The position numbers were made by a program, and so were the translations under genes. A stretch of DNA of 64,000 nt. Origin: Streptococcus pseudopneumoniae. Its GTDB lineage: Bacteria; Bacillota; Bacilli; Lactobacillales; Streptococcaceae. The notes under the pieces are model-generated. The model made no database searches and was not told where the DNA came from. It saw nothing but the letters and a program-made list of their open reading frames with translations. The stretch spans positions 1 to 64,000 of the forward strand of contig NZ_JUQX01000059.1 in NCBI RefSeq assembly GCF_001074565.1, given 5' to 3'. This document shows, one piece after another, positions 1-8,182 of this stretch; position 1 is the first letter of the stretch; each line of letters begins with the position of its first letter.

Positions 1-443
1 CTGTAAAAGGTAAGAAGATCTGGGATGATGCTAATAACAAAGACGGTATTCGTCCAGACTCAATTACTGTAGCACTTCTTGCCAACGGTAAAGAAACTGG
101 TAAGACTGTAACTGTTACAAAAGCAACAGCTCTTTCAGACAACGAGTGGGCCTTCGAGTTTACTGAGCTTGATCGTTACGCAAATGGTCAAGAAATCAAG
201 TACACTGTCAAAGAAGTTGGCACTGTGAAAGGGTACACAGCAAAAGAAGATGGTAGGAACGTTACAAATACGCACACTCCAGAAAAACCAACACCAGGTA
301 AACCAAATGAACCAGGAAAACCAGGACAAAAACCTCAACTTCCTAACACTGGTGAAAAAGCATCTAACGCAGCAGTAGTTGCAGGGCTTGCTTTGATGGC
401 ATTGACTGGTGGATTGTACTTTGTAAGCCGTAAAAATAAATAA
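1..443 (+). CDS. LPXTG-anchored Cna-B/pilin-like surface protein (3' end only)
   Basis: The 5' part lies outside the window; the reading frame is open from base 3. What is visible is a Cna protein B-type (SpaA/collagen-binding B) domain ending, including the typical stretch around residues GYTAKEDGRNVTNTHTP, followed by a Pro/Gly/Lys-rich wall-spanning linker and a complete sortase signal: LPNTGE, a hydrophobic segment of about 20 residues and the basic tail SRKNK. The protein is therefore exported and covalently fixed to peptidoglycan by sortase. Cna-B domains form stalks in adhesins and minor or major pilins. No pilus sortase is visible because the gene is cut by the window edge, so adhesin and pilin cannot be separated. 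A strong terminator follows. Confidence 0.93.
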   Translation, partial: VKGKKIWDDANNKDGIRPDSITVALLANGKETGKTVTVTKATALSDNEWAFEFTELDRYANGQEIKYTVKEVGTVKGYTAKEDGRNVTNTHTPEKPTPGKPNEPGKPGQKPQLPNTGEKASNAAVVAGLALMALTGGLYFVSRKNK

Positions 444-495
444 TCTAGCGTGAGAAAGATAGTTTTCATTTATTTTCTTAGGTTTAACCTGTGAT

Positions 496-526
496 AAAAA
501 GACCAGAGGCTTCCTCTGGTCTTTTT
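496..526 (+). terminator. Rho-independent terminator of the LPXTG gene
   Basis: A-rich start, a perfect GACCAGAGG/CCTCTGGTC stem with a 3-base loop, then TTTTT. It closes the surface protein transcript. Confidence 0.9.
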
Positions 527-540
527 AGGTAAAGGAGTAA

Positions 541-570
541 AAGAAAAACCCGGTAATTAAATACAGGGTT
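541..570 (-). terminator. Probable terminator of the DUF3397 gene
   Basis: Read on the minus strand, AACCC...GGGTT arms (with an inner GTA/TAC pair) are followed by TTTTTCTTTT. It lies just past the stop of the minus-strand DUF3397 gene and converges with the LPXTG terminator. Confidence 0.6.
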
Positions 571-575
571 AGTGA

Positions 576-929
576 TCATTTTATCATCATCAATTCGACA
601 ATCATTTCTATATAGATGATTAAGGTTAGGAGAAAACCAGCTCTCCAGAAGAATTTGATGAATTTAGGGTAATAAAAACTTCGTTTTTTGAGGAGGAAAA
701 AGACAACTAGGAGGATTGCTAGGAGTGAAAGTGCTAGGCCAAGTCGCGGTAGAAAGTTGTGGGTAAAGGCTTTAGCAGTGATAAGGTAGTACTCGAATAC
801 CAAAAGTGGAAAAGCTAGATCCGCGAAATTAAATCCTATTTTCCTAAGTCCGAAAAACTTGGTGACAATAAAGCAAACCACCAAGGTTAATATCAATAAT
901 AAAATAGATGCTATTTTCATTAAAATCAT
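576..929 (-). CDS. DUF3397 family membrane protein
   Basis: A short, very hydrophobic protein of about 117 residues with four predicted membrane segments, matching the DUF3397 family of lactic acid bacteria; function unknown. The start is uncertain. An extended -10 (TGATACAAT; hexamer at 936-941 on the minus strand) places the transcript start on the ATG at 927-929, which would make the mRNA leaderless. A later ATG at 918-920 (protein beginning MKIAS) and an earlier one at 933-935 are possible, but none has a clear ribosome binding site. It is divergent from mnmL. Confidence 0.75.
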   Translation of the reverse strand: MILMKIASILLLILTLVVCFIVTKFFGLRKIGFNFADLAFPLLVFEYYLITAKAFTHNFLPRLGLALSLLAILLVVFFLLKKRSFYYPKFIKFFWRAGFLLTLIIYIEMIVELMMIK

Positions 930-935
930 ACCCAT

Positions 936-941
936 ATTGTA
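936..941 (-). promoter_or_regulatory. Extended -10 promoter of the DUF3397 gene
   Basis: Minus-strand TG-A-TACAAT; the hexamer ends 6 bases before the ATG at 929. No good -35 was found. Confidence 0.5.
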
Positions 942-999
942 TCATAAAAAAACGCTAAAGGAAATGAGAAACAAGGGAATTTGTAGGAAAGTCAGGCTT

Positions 1000-1028
1000 T
1001 TGAGATTGTTAGTGATTTTTGTTATAAT
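1000..1028 (+). promoter_or_regulatory. Consensus promoter of mnmL predicting a leaderless mRNA
   Basis: TTGAGA (1000-1005), 17-base spacer, TATAAT (1023-1028). Transcription should begin about 7 bases downstream, at or next to the ATG at 1036. No ribosome binding site exists between the -10 and that ATG. Confidence 0.75.
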
Positions 1029-1035
1029 GAAAGTT

Positions 1036-1983
1036 ATGAAATCTTATAATACCTTGAATGATTATTATCGAAAACTCTTTGGAGAAAAGACTTTCAAAGT
1101 TCCTATTGATGCGGGGTTTGACTGTCCTAATCGCGATGGAACTGTGGCTCATGGGGGCTGTACCTTTTGTACGGTTTCGGGTTCTGGAGATGCCATTGTA
1201 GCACCAGATGCCCCTATCCGTGAGCAATTTTATAAGGAAATCGACTTTATGCACCGCAAGTGGCCAGATGTTAAAAAGTATCTGGTTTATTTTCAAAACT
1301 TTACCAATACCCATGAAAAGGTGGAAGTGATTCGGGAGCGCTATGAGCAGGCTATCAATGAGCCAGGTGTAGTAGGAATCAATATCGGAACGCGCCCAGA
1401 CTGTTTACCTGATGAAACCATCGAATATTTGGCTGAGTTATCAGAACGAATGCATGTGACGGTAGAATTGGGCTTGCAGACCACCTTTGAAGCAACATCT
1501 GACCTGATTAACCGTGCTCATTCCTATGAATTGTATGTTGAAACGGTAAAACGCTTGAGGAAATATCCCAAGATTGAGATTGTTTCCCATTTGATCAATG
1601 GTTTGCCCGGTGAGACTCATGAGATGATGATCGAAAATGTCCGCCGCTGCGTAACGGATAACGATATTCAAGGGATTAAACTGCACTTGCTTCACCTCAT
1701 GACAAATACTCGTATGCAACGAGATTACCACGAAGGACGCTTGCAACTGATGAGTCAGGACGAGTATGTCAAGGTCATCTGTGACCAACTGGAAATTATT
1801 CCTAAGCATATCGTCATCCACCGAATCACGGGAGATGCGCCTAGAGATATGCTGATTGGTCCCATGTGGAGCCTCAATAAATGGGAAGTGCTAAATGCTA
1901 TTGAAACTGAAATGAGACGCCGCGGCAGTGTTCAAGGATGCAAGGCTGTAAAACAGGAGTTTGAAAATGAAAAGACCACTTGA
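1036..1983 (+). CDS. mnmL: Radical SAM protein of the YtqA/MnmL family (TIGR01212)
   Basis: A 315-residue radical SAM enzyme. The family signature starts at about residue 29 with DCPNRDG and continues to GGCTFC, placing cysteines 30, 42 and 45 for the 4Fe-4S cluster in a CX11CX2C pattern unlike the standard CX3CX2C. In Bacillus and streptococci the YtqA/YtqB pair (renamed MnmL/MnmM) replaces the MnmC route that finishes mnm5(s2)U at the tRNA wobble base; MnmL acts on the cmnm5 or nm5 intermediate. The adjacent, overlapping mnmM supports this role. The start at 1036 was chosen because the promoter -10 lies at 1023-1028; ATG 1027 overlaps the -10 itself. Assignment rests on family recognition and neighbour. 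Confidence 0.85.
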   Translation: MKSYNTLNDYYRKLFGEKTFKVPIDAGFDCPNRDGTVAHGGCTFCTVSGSGDAIVAPDAPIREQFYKEIDFMHRKWPDVKKYLVYFQNFTNTHEKVEVIRERYEQAINEPGVVGINIGTRPDCLPDETIEYLAELSERMHVTVELGLQTTFEATSDLINRAHSYELYVETVKRLRKYPKIEIVSHLINGLPGETHEMMIENVRRCVTDNDIQGIKLHLLHLMTNTRMQRDYHEGRLQLMSQDEYVKVICDQLEIIPKHIVIHRITGDAPRDMLIGPMWSLNKWEVLNAIETEMRRRGSVQGCKAVKQEFENEKTT

Positions 1984-2524
1984 GATGGCACATGATTTTT
2001 TGGCTGAAGTCGTGACAAAAGAGGATATCGTAGTGGATGCGACCATGGGCAATGGTCATGATACCCTTTTTTTAGCCAAGCTAGCCAAGCAAGTCTATGC
2101 CTTTGATATCCAAGAGCAGGCTTTGGAGAAAACCCAAGAGCGTTTAAATGAGGTAGGTTTAGAGAATGTCCAGTTAATCTTGCAAGGTCATGAGACACTT
2201 GATCAGTTTGTGACAGAAGCTAAAGCAGGGATTTTTAATCTGGGTTATTTGCCTTCTGCTGACAAATCCGTCATCACCCAACCTCAGACTACTATCGAAG
2301 CCTTAGAAAAGCTGTGTCATTTGCTTGTCAAAGGAGGACGGATTGCCATCATGATCTACTATGGTCATGAAGGAGGAGATACCGAGAGGGATGCTGTATT
2401 GGATTTTGTTAGCCAGTTGAACCAACAAGAGTATACAGCTACCATTTATCGGACTCTCAACCAAGTTAACAATCCACCGTTTTTAGTTATGATTGAAAAA
2501 TTAGAAAGGTATAGACATGGATAA
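1967..2524 (+). CDS. mnmM: tRNA mnm5-forming methyltransferase (YtqB family)
   Basis: A 185-residue class I SAM methyltransferase of the YtqB/rRNA-methylase family. The SAM-binding motif DATMGNGHDT is near residue 24, with an acidic ribose-binding position after VYAFDIQ. MnmM methylates nm5U34 to mnm5U34 in tRNAs reading split codon boxes. The start ATG at 1967 follows AGGAG at 1954-1958 and overlaps the mnmL end by 17 bases, so the two are translationally coupled. The gene also overlaps the next small gene by 8 bases. Confidence 0.88.
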   Translation: MKRPLEMAHDFLAEVVTKEDIVVDATMGNGHDTLFLAKLAKQVYAFDIQEQALEKTQERLNEVGLENVQLILQGHETLDQFVTEAKAGIFNLGYLPSADKSVITQPQTTIEALEKLCHLLVKGGRIAIMIYYGHEGGDTERDAVLDFVSQLNQQEYTATIYRTLNQVNNPPFLVMIEKLERYRHG

Positions 2525-2771
2525 ACAATACCTTCGTGAGAAGCTTGAGGCAATGCGCCAAAATTTTGTCGAGTCAACGCATCACGAGCGAGCAGTCGGG
2601 GTGCTCGACGAAGCACATATGAGCAAGAAAATGCTTAAAATCAAGAAAAAATTAGTGGCTCTTGAAATGGAACGATGCCAGAAAAAAATTGAGCACAAAG
2701 ACTGTTCCAAGATTGATCAGAAAATTCAAGAGCAAAAGGAGATTTTTGAATCTTGTTGTAAAAAAGATTAA
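2517..2771 (+). CDS. Small conserved hypothetical protein, 84 residues
   Basis: Not recognised as a known family. It is highly charged and predicted helical, with heptad-like Leu/Met spacing that suggests a coiled coil. Four cysteines lie in the second half (MERCQ, KDCS, SCCK), the last two adjacent near the C-terminus. It overlaps mnmM by 8 bases and is followed after 11 bases by the antiporter, so it belongs to the same transcript. The ribosome binding site is weak (GAAAGG before ATG 2517). Reality is supported by overlap, spacing and codon use; function is unknown. Confidence 0.7.
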   Translation: MDKQYLREKLEAMRQNFVESTHHERAVGVLDEAHMSKKMLKIKKKLVALEMERCQKKIEHKDCSKIDQKIQEQKEIFESCCKKD

Positions 2772-2782
2772 GGAGGAATTGT

Positions 2783-4837
2783 GTGGAATTACTCATTTAC
2801 TTGATTCTATTTTTATTTGTCTTAATCATTTCAACTACGACCAATAAACTTCTCCCATTTTTACCCCTTCCTCTTGTGCAAATCCTTTTGGGGATTGGGA
2901 TTGGCTTATTTGTTCCCGATGCGGACTTTCATCTCAATACAGAGCTGTTTCTAGCCATGGTTATTGGTCCCTTACTTTTCCGGGAGGCAGAAGAAGCTGA
3001 TATTACGTCCATTTTGAAGCACTGGCGGATTGTTGTCTTTCTGATTTTTCCTGTGATTTTTATCTCGACCTTAAGCTTGGGGGGCATGGCTCACTTCCTT
3101 TGGATGACTCTTCCTTTGGCTGCCTGTTTAGCAGTTGGAGCGGCACTTGGGCCAACAGATTTGGTTGCCTTTGCGTCTCTTTCTGAACGTTTTCGTTTTC
3201 CTAAACGGGTTTCTAATATCCTAAAAGGGGAAGGGCTCTTAAATGACGCTTCTGGTTTGGTTGCCTTTCAGATGGCTCTTGCTGCTTGGACAACAGGAAC
3301 CTTTTCTTTCAGCCAAGCTGGAACTTCCCTAGCGTTTTCTATCCTTGGTGGTTTTGTAGTCGGTTTTGTGACGGCTATGATCAATCGTTTTTTGCATACC
3401 TTTTTATTAAGTGTGCGAGCGATAGATATAGCCAGTGAATTATTGCTAGAGCTAAGTTTGCCACTCATGACCTTTTTTATCGCAGAAGAGTTTCATGTTT
3501 CAGGGATTATCGCAGTAGTGGTTGCAGGTATTTTGAAGGCCAGTCGTTTTAAGAAAATTACGCTCCTTGAGGCTCAGGTAGACACCGTGACGGAGACCGT
3601 TTGGCACACCGTGACCTTTATGCTAAATGGATCAGTCTTTGTTCTCTTGGGAATGGAATTAGAGTTGATAGCAGAGCCGATCTTGTCTAATTCTCTCTAC
3701 AATCCCCTTCTTTTACTGCTTTCAGTTGTCGTTCTGACCTTCTTGCTTTTTGCGATCCGATTTGTCATGATTGCTGGTTTTTACTTTTTGAGAACGAGTC
3801 GACTTAAGAAAAAAATTCATAAGTACATGAAAGATATGCTTCTTTTGACCTTCTCTGGTGTCAAAGGGACAGTATCTATCGCGACCATTCTCCTCATACC
3901 AAGTCATTTGGAGCAGGAGTATCCTCTGTTGCTCTTCCTAGTAGCAGGCGTTACACTATTAAGCTTTTTAACGGGTTTACTGGTTCTCCCTCACTTATCT
4001 GAAGAACAAGAGGAAAGCAAGGATCATTTGATGCATATAGCGATTCTGAATGATGTAGCTGCAGAATTAGAAAAAGAACTGGACCATCACAAAAACAAAC
4101 TTCCTCTTTATGCAGCTATTGATAATTATCATGGTCGGATTGAAAACCTCATCCTTAGTCTGGAAAATAAGAGAGTCCAAGAGGACTGGGAGTCCCTCAA
4201 GCTCCTTATCTTGAGTATTGAGAGTGACGGTTTGGAGCAAGCCTACGAGGAAAATAGAATTGGTGAGCGTAGCTATCGAGTTTACCAGCGTTACCTAAAA
4301 AACATGGAGCAGAGTATCAATCGGAATTTCGCTTCTAGAGTGACTTATTACTTCCTAGTTTCCTTACGGATACTGCGCTTTCTACTCCATGAAATGTTTA
4401 CCTTTGGTAAGACCTTTCGCAGTTGGATGAATGAAGAATCTCGTAAACTACTAGCAGTTGACTATGATCAGATTTCAGAGTTGTATTTGGAAAATACCGA
4501 GCTGATTATCGAGAGTTTGGAAAACCTCAAGGGGGTTTACAAGAGTTCTCTGATTAGCTTTATGCAAGAGTCTCGTCTACGCGAGACGGCCATTATCGGA
4601 AGTGGTGCCTTTGTTGAGCGGGTTATCAATCGCATCAAGCCAAACAATATCGATGAAATGCTACGAGGCTACTATCTCGAACGTAAGGCAATCTTTGAAT
4701 ACGAAGAAGCTAAATTGATAACGGCCAAGTATGCCAAAAAATTACGCCAAAATGTGAATAATTTAGAGAATTATTCTCTGAAAGAGGCCGCAAATACCTT
4801 GCCTTATGATATGGTAGATTTAATCAGAAGAACTTAG
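2783..4837 (+). CDS. Na+/H+ antiporter of the CPA1 (NhaP/NHE) family
   Basis: A 684-residue membrane protein. Residues about 1-410 form a Na+/H+ exchanger domain of 11-12 membrane segments, with the GAALGPTDLVAFASL stretch (ion-binding region) and the LNDASGLVAF motif expected to carry the essential Asp. Residues about 410-684 form a hydrophilic, helical cytoplasmic tail. It exchanges cytoplasmic Na+ (or K+) for protons, or the reverse, in pH and salt homeostasis. Start is GTG at 2783 after AAGGAGG at 2770-2776. It is co-transcribed with mnmM and the small gene and followed after 29 bases by the YihY gene. Confidence 0.9.
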   Translation: MELLIYLILFLFVLIISTTTNKLLPFLPLPLVQILLGIGIGLFVPDADFHLNTELFLAMVIGPLLFREAEEADITSILKHWRIVVFLIFPVIFISTLSLGGMAHFLWMTLPLAACLAVGAALGPTDLVAFASLSERFRFPKRVSNILKGEGLLNDASGLVAFQMALAAWTTGTFSFSQAGTSLAFSILGGFVVGFVTAMINRFLHTFLLSVRAIDIASELLLELSLPLMTFFIAEEFHVSGIIAVVVAGILKASRFKKITLLEAQVDTVTETVWHTVTFMLNGSVFVLLGMELELIAEPILSNSLYNPLLLLLSVVVLTFLLFAIRFVMIAGFYFLRTSRLKKKIHKYMKDMLLLTFSGVKGTVSIATILLIPSHLEQEYPLLLFLVAGVTLLSFLTGLLVLPHLSEEQEESKDHLMHIAILNDVAAELEKELDHHKNKLPLYAAIDNYHGRIENLILSLENKRVQEDWESLKLLILSIESDGLEQAYEENRIGERSYRVYQRYLKNMEQSINRNFASRVTYYFLVSLRILRFLLHEMFTFGKTFRSWMNEESRKLLAVDYDQISELYLENTELIIESLENLKGVYKSSLISFMQESRLRETAIIGSGAFVERVINRIKPNNIDEMLRGYYLERKAIFEYEEAKLITAKYAKKLRQNVNNLENYSLKEAANTLPYDMVDLIRRT

Positions 4838-4866
4838 ATGATGAAGAAAATGACGGAGGATGGGAC

Positions 4867-5751
4867 ATGAAAAAGTGGTGGAAAGAGCTGATGGGCAGGC
4901 CCTTATTGAAAGCTTTTTTGCATTATTATCAAGCATCTGATAGTGAGTTGACCAGTGTTGCGGTTGCCTACTATTGGTTGATTTCAATCTTTCCTTTGCT
5001 AATGATAATGGTCAATATTTTGCCTTATTTTCAGATTCCGGTCTCAAATTTCTTACTTACAATCAAGGAATTCTTGCCTGATACGGTGTATGATGTGGTC
5101 GCTAAGATTGTCCGAGAAGTTCTGACTCAACCATCGACTGGTTTGCTGAGTTTTGCCGTTTTATCTGCACTCTGGACCTTTTCAAAATCAATGGATTTCC
5201 TCCAAAAAGCTTTTAACAAAGCCTATGGGGTGACCAAAAGTCGAGGGATTATCTCCCATCAGTTGATGAGTTTGCTTGTTAGCCTCGGCTTGCAGATTCT
5301 TTTTGCCCTAGCCTTGTTTTTGAGTATGTTTGGTCGTATGTTGCTCAACCTCCTCAAAACTTACTGGCAATCAGACAGTCCGCTATTCTCTTACCTGCAA
5401 GATTTTACAGGTCCTCTGGTCTATGCCATGATCTTTGCCATTCTAGTCATGATTTACTATTTCCTTCCAAAAGTAAAAACACCACGAATCCGCTATGTTT
5501 TACCAGGAAGTGTCTTTGTCTTGCTAACTCTTATCTTTTTATTGAATATCTTTTCTGTTTATGTCAATAGTTATGTCAATCATCTAGTTGACGTCCGATT
5601 TTTCAGTTCCATTATCGTGGTAGTCATGATGTTCTGGTTTATTCTCATTGCTAAAATCTTGATTATCGGGGCAGTTATCAATGCCAGTGTTCAGAGTTTG
5701 AAGGATCCAAGATTTCGTGGTAACACATCCATTTTAAAGAATGGGGAATAA
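4867..5751 (+). CDS. YihY/UPF0761 family inner membrane protein
   Basis: A 294-residue protein with about six membrane segments and the YihY/BrkB pattern: an N-terminal stretch around SVAVAYYWLISIFPLL, then the YVLPG motif. The family was once called ribonuclease BN by mistake; its true function is unknown. The start ATG at 4867 follows GGAGGATGGGAC. It ends the operon that begins with mnmL, before a strong terminator. Confidence 0.9.
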   Translation: MKKWWKELMGRPLLKAFLHYYQASDSELTSVAVAYYWLISIFPLLMIMVNILPYFQIPVSNFLLTIKEFLPDTVYDVVAKIVREVLTQPSTGLLSFAVLSALWTFSKSMDFLQKAFNKAYGVTKSRGIISHQLMSLLVSLGLQILFALALFLSMFGRMLLNLLKTYWQSDSPLFSYLQDFTGPLVYAMIFAILVMIYYFLPKVKTPRIRYVLPGSVFVLLTLIFLLNIFSVYVNSYVNHLVDVRFFSSIIVVVMMFWFILIAKILIIGAVINASVQSLKDPRFRGNTSILKNGE

Positions 5752-5753
5752 TA

Positions 5754-5783
5754 AAAATACGCTTTATTTACAAAGCGTATTTT
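5754..5783 (+). terminator. Terminator after the YihY gene
   Basis: Perfect 12-base arms AAAATACGCTTT and AAAGCGTATTTT with a 6-base loop; the T-rich end serves the plus strand and the stem is symmetric enough to work both ways. Confidence 0.9.
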
Positions 5784-5784
5784 G

Positions 5785-5813
5785 TTGCAAATGCAATAAA
5801 AATATGCTATTCT
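5785..5813 (+). promoter_or_regulatory. Promoter of the MarR gene with inverted repeat over the -35
   Basis: TTGCAA (5785-5790), 17-base spacer, TATTCT (5808-5813) with an extended -10 TGC at 5805-5807. The -35 lies in an inverted repeat, TTGCA-AA-TGCAA (5785-5796), a plausible autoregulatory site for the MarR protein encoded just downstream. Confidence 0.6.
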
Positions 5814-5840
5814 ATCATCATAGATGCGAAAGGAGGAAAC

Positions 5841-6293
5841 ATGTCGTTATTACGCGAAATCGGAATTATAGCCCGTGCCTTGGACTCTATTGCCAATATC
5901 GAATTTCGTGATATAGACCTAGCTCGTGGTCAGTATCTTTATTTGGTTCGAATCAAGGAAAATCCAGGTATTATCCAAGAAGCTTTATCAGATTTGCTAA
6001 AGGTTGATCGCTCAACTGTTGCCCGTTCTGTAAAAAAGCTAGAAGAAAAGGGATTGATAGAGCAAAGAGCAGCTGTGGATAATCGGAAAAATAAGGAGTG
6101 GTTTGTAACAGAAAAAGGTGAGAGTCTCTATCCTTTTATTCTAGCTGAACGTCACTACTCGGAGAATTCAGCCTTAAAGGGATTTTCTAAGGAAGAAGCC
6201 AATGAACTGGAGAGTCTACTAATTCGGATTAGAAAAAATATTACAAGTGATTGGGATATGGTCAAAAAAGGCCAGAAAAGAGATTATTTATAA
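5841..6293 (+). CDS. MarR family transcriptional regulator
   Basis: A 150-residue winged-helix protein. The DNA-binding helix-turn-helix is around residues 50-80 (DLLKVDRSTVARSVKKLEEK), followed by the wing with DNRKNKEWFVTEKG. MarR proteins repress small target sets and release DNA on binding phenolic or other ligands, or on thiol oxidation; no cysteine is present here, so a ligand mechanism is more likely. The start at 5841 follows AAAGGAGG. The next gene starts 13 bases after its stop, so the B3/4 protein is the likely target operon partner. Confidence 0.9.
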   Translation: MSLLREIGIIARALDSIANIEFRDIDLARGQYLYLVRIKENPGIIQEALSDLLKVDRSTVARSVKKLEEKGLIEQRAAVDNRKNKEWFVTEKGESLYPFILAERHYSENSALKGFSKEEANELESLLIRIRKNITSDWDMVKKGQKRDYL

Positions 6294-6306
6294 TAAGAGG
6301 TGGAAG

Positions 6307-7014
6307 ATGAAAGTTATCGTTGAAAATGAATTTTGGAGCTTGTTTCCAGAAGCACAGATTAGTGTTCTAGTAGTAAAGGGATTAGACAATACAGTTGATG
6401 AAAGCAAGGATCCCTATTTCAAATCTTTGCTAGACAAGGGAGCCAAGCGAGCTGAGGAGTATATCTCAGATGATAATTTCACACAAAATGAGGTCATTCA
6501 AGAATGGCGTCAGGCTTTCAGCAAGTTCAAAACGAAAAAAGGTGCTCGTTCTTCGATTGAAGCCCTACTTAAGCGGGTCAGTCAGGGAAGAGAGTTCAAT
6601 CCCATCAATCCTTTAGTAGATATCTATAATAGTGTTTCATTATCTTATGCGGTTCCCTGTGGTGGTGAAGATTTGGAAAAAATTGCTGGTCATCTTCGTC
6701 TTGGAAAGGCCAAGGGAGGTGAATCATTTTTCCCACTAGGAGCTGAAAGCGATGCGCCTGCTTTACCTGAAGAAATCATCTATTATGATGATGAGGGAGC
6801 TGTTTGTCGCTGTCTCAACTGGAGAGAGGCACAGAGAACCATGTTGACAGAAGAGACAAAGGATGCTGTCTTAGTGATTGAAGCGATCAATGCTGAACAG
6901 GCAACACGTGCTCGGGCTGCCATGGAAGAATTACAGGATTTGGTGAAAGACTATTTTGGAGTTCAAGGGGAACTGACTCACCTTACTGCTGAAAATACGG
7001 AATTAGTCATTTAA
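6307..7014 (+). CDS. B3/4 domain protein (PheT-like tRNA-editing fold)
   Basis: A 235-residue protein consisting of a B3/B4 domain, the fold that in phenylalanyl-tRNA synthetase beta chains hydrolyses mischarged Tyr-tRNA(Phe). Stand-alone versions are common in Firmicutes and may act in trans on aminoacyl-tRNA or free substrates; the function is not established. Recognisable pieces are the N-terminal VLVVKGLDN, the NPLVDIYNSVSL motif and the RCLNWREAQRTMLTEET stretch. Start ATG 6307 follows AGAGGTGG. It forms a two-gene operon with the MarR regulator. Confidence 0.85.
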   Translation: MKVIVENEFWSLFPEAQISVLVVKGLDNTVDESKDPYFKSLLDKGAKRAEEYISDDNFTQNEVIQEWRQAFSKFKTKKGARSSIEALLKRVSQGREFNPINPLVDIYNSVSLSYAVPCGGEDLEKIAGHLRLGKAKGGESFFPLGAESDAPALPEEIIYYDDEGAVCRCLNWREAQRTMLTEETKDAVLVIEAINAEQATRARAAMEELQDLVKDYFGVQGELTHLTAENTELVI

Positions 7015-7018
7015 ACAT

Positions 7019-7077
7019 CAATAGCTCAGTCATTTCTCTGGGGAGGAAATTCCCTTGAGAAACGGCCGAGCTATTTT
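7019..7077. terminator. Bidirectional terminator between the B3/4 gene and queA
   Basis: Outer arms AATAGCTC and GAGCTATT, inner arms TTCTC and GAGAA, with TTTTT on the plus side. It separates convergent genes. Confidence 0.7.
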
Positions 7078-8105
7078 TAATAGATAAACATGGCATCCCC
7101 AAAGCTAAAGAAGCGGTAGTGTTCTTGAATAGCATGGTGGTAAGCATCTAGGACTAATTCACGGCCTGCAAAGGCAGAGACCAGCATAACGAGAGTTGAC
7201 TTGGGGAGGTGGAAGTTGGTTGAAAAAGCATCCACGACCTTCCATTCATAGCCAGGCTTGATAAAGATATTGGTCCATCCAGAATCTGCTTGAATTTGTC
7301 CGTCAAACTTAGAGCCGATGGTTTCTAGTGTACGGATCGAAGTGGTTCCAACAGCGATGACACGGCCTCCATTTTCCTTGACAGATTGAAGGGTGGTTGC
7401 TGCTTCATCAGAAAGTTGGTAGAACTCTGAGTGCATTTCATGTTCATCCAGATTGTCAACAGAAACGGGCCTAAAGGTTCCGAGTCCGACATGGAGAGTG
7501 AGATAGACTAGATGAACACCTTTGGCTTGGATTTCTGCTAGCAGTTCTTTGGTAAAGTGCAGTCCAGCAGTCGGTGCAGCAGCAGAGCCACTTTCTTTAG
7601 CGTAGACCGTTTGATAGCGTTCACGGTCATCCAGTTTTTCGTGGATATAAGGCGGTAATGGCATTTCACCTAGACTTTCCAAAACTTCTAGGAAAATTCC
7701 TTGGTATTCAAAGCGGACAATACGGCCTCCGTGGGTCAATTCTTCCGTAACGACAGCGCTGAGACGACCATCTCCAAAGCTGACGCGAGTACCGACCTTG
7801 AGGCGTTTGGCAGGTTTAGCGAGAACCTCCCACTCATCTCCAGCAGTATTTTTGAGCAGGAGAAGCTCCACATGACCTCCTGTTTCTTCCTTTTGACCAT
7901 AAAGGCGGGCAGGGAGAACACGGGTGTCGTTCATGACAAGGGCATCACCTGGTTCCAACATATCGATGATGGAGTGGAAGTGCTTATCCTGCATTTCTCC
8001 CCTCTCCCGGTTTACGATGAGGAGCTTGGAGGCATCACGTTTTTCAAGTGGTGTTTGGGCAATCAAATCCTCAGGCAAGTGGAAATCAAAATCAGCTGTA
8101 TTCAT
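7077..8105 (-). CDS. queA: S-adenosylmethionine:tRNA ribosyltransferase-isomerase
   Basis: A 342-residue cytoplasmic enzyme that transfers and rearranges the ribose of SAM onto preQ1 at tRNA position 34, giving epoxyqueuosine in queuosine synthesis. Family stretches: [54 protein letters not shown] and [16 protein letters not shown]. The start was placed at 8105 (protein MNTADFDF) from usual family length; ATGs at 8114 and 8117 sit closer to the AGAAAG ribosome binding site and are possible. It is monocistronic on the minus strand and divergent from nagB. Confidence 0.96.
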   Translation of the reverse strand: MNTADFDFHLPEDLIAQTPLEKRDASKLLIVNRERGEMQDKHFHSIIDMLEPGDALVMNDTRVLPARLYGQKEETGGHVELLLLKNTAGDEWEVLAKPAKRLKVGTRVSFGDGRLSAVVTEELTHGGRIVRFEYQGIFLEVLESLGEMPLPPYIHEKLDDRERYQTVYAKESGSAAAPTAGLHFTKELLAEIQAKGVHLVYLTLHVGLGTFRPVSVDNLDEHEMHSEFYQLSDEAATTLQSVKENGGRVIAVGTTSIRTLETIGSKFDGQIQADSGWTNIFIKPGYEWKVVDAFSTNFHLPKSTLVMLVSAFAGRELVLDAYHHAIQEHYRFFSFGDAMFIY

Positions 8106-8141
8106 TTTTTTCATCATTCTTTCTAACTTCTAATTTTATCC

Positions 8142-8147
8142 ATTATA
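8142..8147 (-). promoter_or_regulatory. Extended -10 promoter of queA
   Basis: Minus-strand TGT-TATAAT, about 25 bases before the first queA ATG. No good -35, as usual for extended -10 promoters. Confidence 0.6.
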
Positions 8148-8182
8148 ACATGTTTCAAGTTTGGACGCTCTTTTTTTGGAAA

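Noticed and set aside
2662-2847. Small open frame across the 84-residue gene and the antiporter start
   Set aside because: Out of frame with both and no initiation signal.
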